Origin: Apostichopus leukothele
Taxonomy: Eukaryota; Echinodermata; Holothuroidea; Aspidochirotida; Stichopodidae
NCBI GenBank assembly: GCA_010014835.2
Contig: JAAAKB020125313.1
Location: forward strand, 1-21,504
DNA: 21,504 bases
Direction of reading: 5' to 3'
Positions 18,501-21,504 of the stretch are shown one piece after another; within the stretch, counting starts at the first letter, position 1, and every line of letters starts with the position of its first letter. The notes beneath the pieces are model-generated. The model was given only the letters and a program-made list of their open reading frames with translations, searched no databases and was not told where the DNA came from. Made by a program: the position numbers and the translations under genes.

Positions 18501-20740
18501 CACAACTGTAAATTATGCGTATCAAGATAGTGTTGGAAATATTGGAAGGTGTGCGTTTGATGTTACTGTCAGGTGTAAGTATGAAGACTTGCTGTATGTC
18601 TTCACATATCTGCTTGCTTTTTTTCATATTTTCCCCCATTGCACTAGTGATAGGAATATTTAGTTCAACATTCATCAATAGTCAGATATGCTGTCAACAG
18701 TGCCGGTGCCTACACTAAATAAGGTTTCAAGAAGTTTTGATATCTCGCATCAAATTAAATTGCACCCATTTTCATTAAGTTCCAAGCACTATAAATTTAT
18801 ATGTGTATAGTAAACTTTATTTTTCTTTCTAAAGTAAAATATCATTGTGCCCAATTTCTGTTAGCATGAGAGCCAGGTATAAAAGGTTTTTGATTTGTTT
18901 TATTGTACTGCTACAACAATGAAAAAAAGTACCAAAATATGACTTCCATTTTACCCAGTTACCTTGGATACTACACCTCCTGATTGTGGAAATATTTTAC
19001 CAGAGTTAACAGAGTGCATAAGTCCTGGTGCCAACAGCGTCATCATTGCCCTACCTCAACCATCGTGCTCAGATGACATGGGTACTGGCCGGATCCTCTC
19101 CAGTAGTCTTTCTTCGAATGAATTTTCTTTGGGAAATACAACAGTCAACGTCACATGCATAGATGATGCTGGAAACAGAGCACACTGTCTTACTAGAGTT
19201 AGTGTTATTCAAGGTTAGTTTCCATTTGTACATAAATATCAATCACTTGTAACATATTTTGACTGAAAGAGCATGTTTGCCTGTTAGTTGTTAATTCGCT
19301 CAATAGCAAGAAGTAAAGGTCATCACCTCGTCGGTTCAAGATGAGGATCCAGTGGTGCAGGATTATCATCCAAGCAGGACCCCCAAAAGGAGATTTAATG
19401 TTTAATCCTTTCGTTTTAATTGTAAATTCGGAAGTATTCAGTAGAAAACAAAGGTCTGTATCATGTTAATCTACTTCTCAAAAGGACTGGTCAAGTAATA
19501 AGACATTCCTTTTTGGACAACTGAATGCTAATTATTGAGTAATCATATAAATTTTGTCATCTAGACAGGTAATAAACTAACGAATGGTTACGTACGTTTT
19601 GTCCTTAGCTGATGTCACCGCTAATTAATAATTGCATTGTTACATTGCATTTTAATAACATCAATCACACTTAGTCGATCTTGAACAAATTTAGCTCCTA
19701 TTTATGATTCATGATTTCACGATTAGTTTATTGACAATCCATTTTTGTTTTTGTTTTAGTTTAGTTTTTTAGTTTTTTTAGTGCTTTAGCTTGTATTAAG
19801 ATTTCCATTTTGTCTTTGTGTCTGTTTATCAGTCTTTGTCACTCGTTAGTCTAACAGTGTGTTTGATTAAATTACCCCGAAGCCTGAATATTTATTAATC
19901 TGTTGTGAGTGGGAGCTTTTTTCAATGAGGCGCAGACCATCCATTCTGATATGTACTTTACTACTTTTCTTCTCCAGTGGAGGATCCCTGCTACTTTTTT
20001 CCTTGTGCCAATGATGGATTCTGCATCAACATAGGATCAGAATTTGTCTGTCTATGCCAGCCAGGATTTACTGGCATCCAGTGTGAAGAAGGTTAGTTCA
20101 CCTATACTATTCTCCTGATAGATGTGTCACTGTAGGAATTCAAGGCATAAATGGGTATATGAGATCACCACTTAATGAAGATAACAAGCTTCTTTGTTCA
20201 CAGGAAGCTTCGCTTTGGTCTGTCAGTTGAATATGAAAGTATTTAAGATGCTATATCGCCCACTTTGAAACAGAATATTTGATGCTTTTATATATTTCAA
20301 GTAAACTTTTCAAAATAACACTATTCATATTTTCTGATAGAAGTCAAATAAGAAGTTCGGTTGGCTTCATGAAATGTAAAAAAATCTGATTTTACAAAGT
20401 TGGATCTATTGAATGTGTTGATGTTATGACCATAAAGTTTAGAAAATGATAGTCAGTCAGATAATCAAAGAGCTTCAAAGTGTAATAATTTCGTGCAAAA
20501 CAGAGACTTAAAATCCACCATTTAGTGAAGCTTTCACTCTGCAAGATTATTTTTCATATTGTTTACTTTTTGTTTTATTTCATCCCTTATTTTTTTTTAA
20601 ATTTTGATCTGAATTATTTCCAGTTCAAACTCCCTGTAGTCCTAATCCTTGTCTAAATGCTGGTTCTTGCAATCTCACTGATGTCAACGAATTCCGATGT
20701 ATGTGTCCTCCTGGATTTACAGGACAAGTATGCGATCAAG
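403..20740 (+). CDS. Skeletor-like DM13-DM13-DOMON-EGF-HYR multidomain gene (19 exons, partial at both ends)
   Basis: This spliced gene encodes about 964 residues in the window. Domain order is DM13 (about 5-120), DM13 (about 120-240), DOMON with Skeletor-type tail (about 256-430), linker (about 430-480), two EGF (485-554), four HYR (557-887) and two EGF (892-962). The DM13-DM13-DOMON half matches the layout of Drosophila Skeletor. DM13 and DOMON are families linked to redox or heme/sugar binding, while EGF and HYR are extracellular adhesion modules. Sequons such as NFS, NIS, NLT, NAT, NHS, NNT, NTT and NVT support a secreted or surface product. Exons were set by AG acceptors, GT donors (one GC donor), continuous frame and domain homology. 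No start codon, signal peptide, membrane segment or stop was placed, so both ends are incomplete. A split into two genes between exons 11 and 12 cannot be fully excluded, but the splice phases fit one transcript. The function is inferred only. Confidence 0.85.
562..1140 (+). other. Intron 1
   Basis: A 579-base GT-AG intron in phase 1 inside DM13-1. It is plain AT-rich sequence with no repeat, RNA gene or open frame of note. Confidence 0.8.
1141..1204 (+). CDS. Exon 2: second segment of DM13 domain 1
   Basis: This 64-base exon encodes residues 54-74 ([20 protein letters not shown] and a following Gly). It matches the DM13 segment usually read as D-A-x-F-x-x-G ... G-x-x-I-P-D-E. It is entered in phase 1 and left in phase 2 through the donor GTGAGT. 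The preceding intron ends TTCTTTAATAG. Its counterpart in DM13-2 is exon 5, with the same phases. Confidence 0.88.
1618..1638. repeat. T10-G11 homopolymer junction
   Basis: Ten T are followed immediately by eleven G inside intron 2. The same motif in opposite orientation (C-run followed by A-run) occurs at 4629-4644 and 6682-6702. Confidence 0.9.
2200..3150. repeat. Degenerate AGGTC/GTAGATG-rich repeat region
   Basis: The segment shows recurring short words: AGGTC (for example 2226, 2318, 2454, 2562, 2716, 3077) and GTAGATG (2656, 2674, 2923, 3063), with GAGGTCAA at 2453 and 2561 about 108 bases apart. The whole looks like a worn tandem repeat of roughly 110 bases. The unit is too diverged to delimit by eye, and no coding sequence is seen. 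Confidence 0.35.
4629..4644. repeat. C9-A7 homopolymer junction
   Basis: Nine C are followed by seven A inside intron 2. This is the reverse-complement style of the T10-G11 tract at 1618-1638. Confidence 0.85.
4929..5037 (+). CDS. Exon 3: C-terminal part of DM13 domain 1
   Basis: The exon encodes residues 75-111. It contains the DM13 closing strands: [18 protein letters not shown], then [13 protein letters not shown]. It begins in phase 2 after TTATACAG. The family motif W-L-S-V-W-C is here I-A-I-W-D: the usually conserved Cys is Asp107. The best join to exon 4 is after GAG (5035-5037). That gives W-D-V-L-Y-E-V-H-Y-G-Y-V and aligns residue for residue with Skeletor-type W-C-x-x-F-x-V-x-F-G-x-V. 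It implies a GC donor (GCATGT) at 5038. A GT donor at 5026 would also keep frame but drops four residues. Confidence 0.8.
5038..6136 (+). other. Intron 3, apparent GC-AG intron
   Basis: This 1,099-base intron is in phase 0. The inferred donor is GAG|GCATGT and the acceptor is TTTCTTGCAG. No further exon, RNA gene or clear repeat was seen. Several short open frames occur on both strands around 5660-6120, but none has domain character. Confidence 0.6.
6137..6308 (+). CDS. Exon 4: first half of DM13 domain 2
   Basis: The exon encodes residues 112-168. Residues 112-118 (VHYGYVN) finish the inter-domain strand typical of Skeletor proteins (V-x-F-G-x-V-x-I). A proline-rich connector ([10 protein letters not shown]) follows, then the DM13 opening strands [20 protein letters not shown]. 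It is entered in phase 0 after TTGCAG and left in phase 1 at CAG|GTTTGT. It carries a sequon (NIS). Its place and exit phase match exon 1 of the first DM13. Confidence 0.85.
6309..7092 (+). other. Intron 4
   Basis: A 784-base GT-AG intron in phase 1 that contains a C12-A9 junction tract at 6682-6702 and otherwise AT-rich sequence. No gene is seen. Confidence 0.75.
6682..6702. repeat. C12-A9 homopolymer junction
   Basis: Twelve C are followed by nine A inside intron 4. It is the third such C-run/A-run (or T-run/G-run) junction in the window. Confidence 0.9.
7093..7165 (+). CDS. Exon 5: second segment of DM13 domain 2
   Basis: This 73-base exon encodes residues 169-192. [13 protein letters not shown] and WKIELLNKD correspond to the F-x-x-G ... 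segment of DM13 in exon 2. It is entered in phase 1 after TTCTTACAG and left in phase 2 at a strong GTAAGT donor. It is more diverged than exon 2: the usual I-P-D-E is replaced by L-N-K-D-E. Confidence 0.85.
7166..7445 (+). other. Intron 5
   Basis: This 280-base GT-AG intron is the shortest in the gene. It is in phase 2, with a T-rich acceptor tract (CATCTTTTTTTTCAG). Nothing else was seen. Confidence 0.85.
7446..7632 (+). CDS. Exon 6: end of DM13 domain 2 and connector to DOMON
   Basis: The exon encodes residues 193-255. It contains [20 protein letters not shown] and [17 protein letters not shown], the DM13 strands before and after the conserved W. The residue after W224 is Val225, where the family usually has Cys. 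It ends with a connector ([11 protein letters not shown]) that leads into the DOMON Cys. It carries the sequons NLT and NAT. The exon ends in phase 0 at GAG|GTAACT. This donor is the first of six identical GAG|GTAACT sites spaced 71 bases apart. Confidence 0.88.
7633..7996. repeat. 71-bp tandem repeat overlapping the exon 6 splice donor
   Basis: The word GAGGTAACT recurs with its GT at 7633, 7704, 7775, 7846, 7917 and 7988, exactly 71 bases apart each time. That gives five full units plus the start of a sixth. Each unit runs through GTAACACCGTC, CTACCAA and TATCAGATGC(A/C)ACAGAG. The exon 6 tail (CTACTTTCC..., then GCTACAGAG) resembles the end of a unit, so the repeat appears to have grown from the exon-intron boundary. 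The unit length is not a multiple of three, and a TAA follows donor 2 in the exon frame. Confidence 0.95.
8423..8683 (-). CDS. Unrecognised antisense open frame in intron 6
   Basis: This minus-strand frame of 86 codons is open from a GTG (no ATG) to a stop. It is more GC-rich than the flanks and looks protein-like. It has a hydrophobic stretch ([11 protein letters not shown]) followed by a basic C-terminus ([18 protein letters not shown]). An AATAAA on the minus strand lies downstream near 8193-8198. I do not recognise the family. It could be a fragment of a mobile element, a retrocopy, the last exon of an opposite-strand gene, or chance. No acceptor or upstream partner exon was fixed. Confidence 0.25.
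   Translation of the reverse strand: MSRSGRDIRILYYLVQGVLGAPQQLLVAVGHDVRWATLARSISLLGSLALLCSRGTQIVSRILFPYLSKVRPEYVERLKRLIKIYL
9563..9805 (+). CDS. Exon 7: DOMON domain, main part
   Basis: This 243-base exon is in phase 0 at both ends and encodes residues 256-336. It carries the DOMON hallmarks in order: a Cys at the start (CEVLL), V-x-W (YQVSW), [30 protein letters not shown], and [11 protein letters not shown]. Both Met residues often involved in heme coordination in cytochrome-type DOMON domains have counterparts here (M294, M307), but heme binding is not shown. The acceptor is TCTTTTCTTAG and the donor is CAG|GTAAGG. The next exon supplies the Cys that follows TQ, as in Skeletor proteins. 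Confidence 0.93.
9806..10187 (+). other. Intron 7
   Basis: A 382-base GT-AG intron in phase 0 with a 45-bp imperfect tandem duplication at 9850-9926. An in-frame run of open sequence in the second half has no domain character. Confidence 0.8.
9850..9926. repeat. 45-bp imperfect tandem duplication
   Basis: CACATTAAGA(G/A)GA(G/A)GGACAA with the following CAGAATTCTGCT starts at 9850 and again at 9895. Both copies are preceded by an AGCATG(C/T)GG word. Confidence 0.85.
10188..10320 (+). CDS. Exon 8: DOMON tail, Skeletor-type C-P-D segment
   Basis: The exon encodes residues 337-380: [32 protein letters not shown] and TVERPLSS. The series C ... C-P-D-T ... N-D-V ... G-V-T ... R-P-L is the characteristic continuation of the DOMON domain in Skeletor-family proteins. 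It is entered in phase 0 after TTTCTAG and left in phase 1 at GTGAGA. From here on every intron is in phase 1. Confidence 0.9.
10321..11397 (+). other. Intron 8
   Basis: A 1,077-base GT-AG intron in phase 1 that contains a 37-bp imperfect tandem duplication at 10422-10495. No further exon is needed between R-P-L and D-P-L-D, which are contiguous in the family. Confidence 0.8.
10422..10495. repeat. 37-bp imperfect tandem duplication
   Basis: AATACAGGTATTAT followed by AGGTTTGAACTTT at 10424 recurs as AATACAGGTATTAT and AGGGTTCACACTTT from 10461. Confidence 0.7.
11398..11508 (+). CDS. Exon 9: DOMON tail, W-S-L-G-P segment with His run
   Basis: The exon encodes residues 381-417: [20 protein letters not shown], then [17 protein letters not shown]. 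It matches the Skeletor-type segment D-x-x-I-P ... W-A-x-G-P-L-N ... E-V-x-F-H. The run of four His (411-414) sits where family members have one or two His. The exon is 1-1 in phase. The acceptor is TTTCACCAG and the donor is GCTG|GTAAAT. Confidence 0.87.
11509..12260 (+). other. Intron 9
   Basis: A 752-base GT-AG intron in phase 1. It is AT-rich and nothing distinct was seen. Confidence 0.75.
12261..12395 (+). CDS. Exon 10: end of Skeletor-type DOMON tail and Ser/Thr-rich linker
   Basis: The exon encodes residues 418-462. [15 protein letters not shown] corresponds to the closing G-D-x-x-I-x-F-G ... C segment of the Skeletor DOMON region. After that comes a polar stretch ([15 protein letters not shown]) with one sequon (NHS), which looks like a flexible linker. 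The exon is 1-1 in phase. The acceptor is CATCTTCTAG and the donor is ACAG|GTAAAA. Confidence 0.85.
12779..12800. repeat. 22-bp perfect palindrome
   Basis: The arm CCTGTTTTTGG is followed at once by its exact reverse complement, giving a self-complementary 22-mer centred on GGCC. Confidence 0.95.
12913..12960. repeat. 21-bp short tandem duplication
   Basis: ATAGCTTCATG(G/T)TAGACCTG starts at 12913 and again at 12934, with a third partial start (ATAGCTTTAAG) at 12955. Confidence 0.9.
13115..13159 (+). CDS. Exon 11: short linker exon
   Basis: This 45-base exon is 1-1 in phase and encodes residues 463-477 ([15 protein letters not shown]). It has no domain of its own but is bounded by a good acceptor (TTGTCTTTTACAG) and a donor (TTAG|GTATGA), and its phases fit both neighbours. 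It joins the Skeletor-like half to the EGF/HYR half. Because it is short and 1-1, it could be an optional exon. Reading past its donor gives 14 more codons and a TGA at 13201-13203. Confidence 0.6.
13160..14234 (+). other. Intron 11, between Skeletor-like and EGF/HYR halves
   Basis: A 1,075-base GT-AG intron in phase 1. An AATAAA lies at 13314-13319, about 110 bases after the first in-frame stop past exon 11. A CACCG(A/G)AGTGAG word occurs near 13608 and 13775. No promoter or start exon for a separate downstream gene could be recognised. Confidence 0.6.
14235..14360 (+). CDS. Exon 12: EGF-like domain 1 (non-canonical cysteines)
   Basis: The exon encodes residues 478-519. The core is [11 protein letters not shown], then [18 protein letters not shown] and DSC. 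Six cysteines are present (485, 486, 490, 506, 508, 517). The usual third Cys, after Q-N-G-G-x, is Gly496, and an extra Cys sits next to the first. The C-x-C ... F-T-G-x-x-C end is normal for EGF. It is 1-1 in phase. The acceptor is TTTTTTTCACACAG and the donor is CAGG|GTATGT. Confidence 0.85.
14361..14912 (+). other. Intron 12
   Basis: A 552-base GT-AG intron in phase 1. Nothing distinct was seen. Confidence 0.8.
14913..15023 (+). CDS. Exon 13: EGF-like domain 2
   Basis: The exon encodes residues 520-556: [26 protein letters not shown] and TTC. It is a complete six-Cys EGF module (524, 529, 535, 543, 545, 554) with canonical spacing. No Asp/Asn calcium-binding signature is evident. It is 1-1 in phase. 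The donor GTGAGT splits an Ile codon shared with exon 14. Confidence 0.93.
   Translation, partial: AETFATRIPARTVVSVSSCRPFSVFVHPGLRVPLVI
15024..15625 (+). other. Intron 13
   Basis: A 602-base GT-AG intron in phase 1. Nothing distinct was seen. Confidence 0.8.
15626..15862 (+). CDS. Exon 14: HYR domain 1 (degenerate)
   Basis: The exon encodes residues 557-635. The second half is typical of [21 protein letters not shown], then [11 protein letters not shown]. The first half lacks the usual D-x-x-P-P ... C-P opening and begins [13 protein letters not shown]. The A-x-D-x-x-G-N segment is replaced by [11 protein letters not shown] is an immunoglobulin-like adhesion fold named from sea-urchin hyalin. 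It is 1-1 in phase. The acceptor is TTCGAAATTTTAG and the donor is GAAG|GTGCGT. Confidence 0.88.
15863..16607 (+). other. Intron 14
   Basis: A 745-base GT-AG intron in phase 1. An 89-codon open frame at 16117-16386 has no domain character and lacks splice support. Confidence 0.75.
16608..16853 (+). CDS. Exon 15: HYR domain 2
   Basis: The exon encodes residues 636-717. [11 protein letters not shown] opens the domain. The core is [12 protein letters not shown], then [18 protein letters not shown], then [14 protein letters not shown]. The F-P-V-G-x-T-x-V and G-N-x-A-x-C-x-x-x-V-T-V blocks are standard HYR. It carries a sequon at its end (NNT). The exon is 1-1 in phase. The acceptor is TCTTTCATCAG and the donor is ACAG|GTAAAA. 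Confidence 0.92.
16854..18319 (+). other. Intron 15
   Basis: A 1,466-base GT-AG intron in phase 1. Its second half is filled by a ~90-bp tandem array (17583-18122). The rest is AT-rich sequence without a gene. Confidence 0.8.
17583..18122. repeat. ~90-bp tandem array, six copies
   Basis: Copies start at the TACTGGAGTAG-like word at 17595, 17693, 17782, 17873, 17961 and 18044, giving spacings of 98, 89, 91, 88 and 83. Shared blocks in order are GCATACATAACAAGCTG, TTGATCAA (a perfect palindrome), TCATCAAACCTA, GGCTATCTTGGCCTAACCTG and TAAG. The variation in length and sequence marks it as an old minisatellite. No coding frame runs through it. Confidence 0.93.
18320..18574 (+). CDS. Exon 16: HYR domain 3
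   Basis: The exon encodes residues 718-802. [16 protein letters not shown] is the classic HYR opening (D-x-T-P-P-x-I-x-x-C-P). It continues with [27 protein letters not shown] and [10 protein letters not shown]. It is 1-1 in phase. The donor chosen is the strong GTAAGT at 18575 rather than the GT two bases upstream, because only this one keeps frame with exon 17. Confidence 0.93.
18575..18958 (+). other. Intron 16
   Basis: A 384-base GT-AG intron in phase 1. Nothing distinct was seen. Confidence 0.85.
18959..19213 (+). CDS. Exon 17: HYR domain 4
   Basis: The exon encodes residues 803-887. It opens [19 protein letters not shown]. The core is [16 protein letters not shown], then [18 protein letters not shown], then [12 protein letters not shown]. 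Two sequons (NTT, NVT) lie on the strand before D-D-A-G-N. The exon is 1-1 in phase and has the same length (255 bases) as exon 16. The acceptor is TTTTACCCAG and the donor is CAAG|GTTAGT. Confidence 0.93.
19214..19977 (+). other. Intron 17
   Basis: This 764-base GT-AG intron is in phase 1. It has a T-rich, TTTAGTTTAG-like simple-sequence stretch near 19742-19782. A GGTTCAAGA word near 19334 recalls a Pol III B box but has no convincing partner. Confidence 0.75.
19978..20091 (+). CDS. Exon 18: EGF-like domain 3
   Basis: The exon encodes residues 888-925: [26 protein letters not shown] and IQC. It is a canonical six-Cys EGF (892, 897, 903, 912, 914, 923) and 1-1 in phase. The acceptor is TTCTTCTCCAG and the donor is GAAG|GTTAGT. 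Confidence 0.94.
20092..20623 (+). other. Intron 18
   Basis: A 532-base GT-AG intron in phase 1. Nothing distinct was seen. Confidence 0.85.
20624..20740 (+). CDS. Exon 19: EGF-like domain 4 (last exon recognised)
   Basis: The exon encodes residues 926-964: [26 protein letters not shown] and QVC. It is a canonical six-Cys EGF (930, 935, 941, 951, 953, 962) with one sequon (NLT). It is entered in phase 1 after TTATTTCCAG and left in phase 1 at a consensus GTAAGT donor. More exons must follow, because there is no stop. Confidence 0.94.
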
Positions 20741-21504
20741 GTAAGTATATCAGAAATACCAAAAAGAAACTCTCACAATCCTCACTGTTTTTGATTGACC
20801 AGACACAGTTTCTCTTCGAATTAACCTGTAATAGATGTTGCATAGTTAATTCTGTTATGATATTCAAAATAAGTCGATGACCGTGGTGTATCAACGATCG
20901 TGCGATATCGATTGCGTCTCTGTTTACACAAAAATTATATAAGTATTTGTTATTTGCTATGTTTACTTTATAGTGTGGAAAACTGTGATGTATGTAAAGG
21001 CCTTAATTGCATACATTGGCTACCTCAAGTTGTAGCAGGGCAAACTTTTAATGGTAGTCTGGTCCTCCGAGACGACCAAATTTCTGATCAGACAACCAAA
21101 ATCAGAAGTGGAGGTTGTCTGTTGGATGACCAGTTCTTTTCTTAAAATACAGATTGCATTGTAACTAAATACCACCAAATAGGTAAACTGTTTTGTGTAA
21201 CACAAGATCAGTTTGAACATCATACTCTTCGTTGTTTATACATCGCGCTGTCCCAGCTCCAATGCGAAGGATGTTTGCATGTAGGCTACTCTAACGTTTA
21301 CAATGGGACAGTTCTACGAAGCCTAAGCTTCTTGGTACTACATTCTGCTCTGACATCGATTTCGCCAAGTTTCATCTTTCGATGTTCCAAATACTTTTCA
21401 AGCTTCCTTTTACTAATATATAATAACCAATCACCTGTGCGTGTACACGCGAGAGTGTATTTGCTGCGGAAATGGCGTGTTAACTTCAAGTCGCTCGTTT
21501 TGCC
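20741..21504 (+). other. Intron 19 (incomplete) or gene 3' region
   Basis: This stretch starts with the exon 19 donor. No EGF, HYR or membrane-segment exon could be recognised before the window ends, and no clear poly(A) signal was seen. A possible short terminal exon at 20974-21035 is discussed among the rejected items. Confidence 0.6.

Noticed and set aside
19300-19390. SINE or tRNA-like Pol III promoter in intron 17
   Set aside because: A GGTTCAAGA word resembles a B box, but no proper A box at the right spacing, no cloverleaf and no A-rich tail were found.
20974-21035. Possible short terminal exon after EGF4 (VWKTVMYVKALIAYIGYLKL then stop)
   Set aside because: The acceptor TTTACTTTATAG and phase 1 entry fit, and the peptide is mildly hydrophobic, but there is no family support and no poly(A) signal nearby. 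Kept only as a weak alternative gene end.
21298-21489. Antisense open frame near the right edge with charged residues
   Set aside because: It begins at TTG, has no recognisable domain and no splice or poly(A) support.

Overview
The window looks like animal genomic DNA, probably from a marine invertebrate deuterostome and most likely an echinoderm. It is AT-rich and intron-dense. One gene dominates, built from DM13, DOMON, EGF and HYR (hyalin repeat) domains. The echinoderm guess rests on the HYR/EGF combination and on intron style; no sequence search was possible. There are no bacterial genes, rRNA, tRNA, CRISPR arrays or clearly whole mobile elements.

Nearly the whole window is one plus-strand gene, of which I can place 19 consecutive coding exons (403-20740, 2,892 coding bases, about 964 codons). 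Every exon-exon join keeps the reading frame. The 5' end (start codon, signal peptide) and the 3' end are not identified and probably lie outside. Residue numbers below count from the first exon in the window. Layout: DM13-1 (exons 1-3, 403-5037); DM13-2 (exons 4-6, 6137-7632); DOMON with Skeletor-type tail (exons 7-10, 9563-12395); short linker (exon 11, 13115-13159); EGF1 and EGF2 (exons 12-13); four HYR domains, one per exon (exons 14-17, 15626-19213); EGF3 and EGF4 (exons 18-19, 19978-20740). The first half is the DM13-DM13-DOMON layout of Drosophila Skeletor. The second half resembles echinoderm hyalin-type adhesion proteins. Many N-glycosylation sequons and disulfide-type cysteine patterns indicate a secreted or cell-surface product.

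The most notable points are: both DM13 domains lack the cysteine considered the family's redox residue; the two DM13 domains share the intron phase series 1, 2, 0, which suggests duplication of a three-exon block; intron 3 seems to use a GC donor; a 71-bp tandem repeat in intron 6 has copied the exon 6 splice donor six times at exact spacing; and EGF1 has a displaced cysteine. Introns also hold a ~90-bp tandem array (17583-18122), a degenerate AGGTC-rich repeat region (about 2200-3150), small tandem duplications, homopolymer junction tracts and an unexplained antisense open frame (8423-8683).
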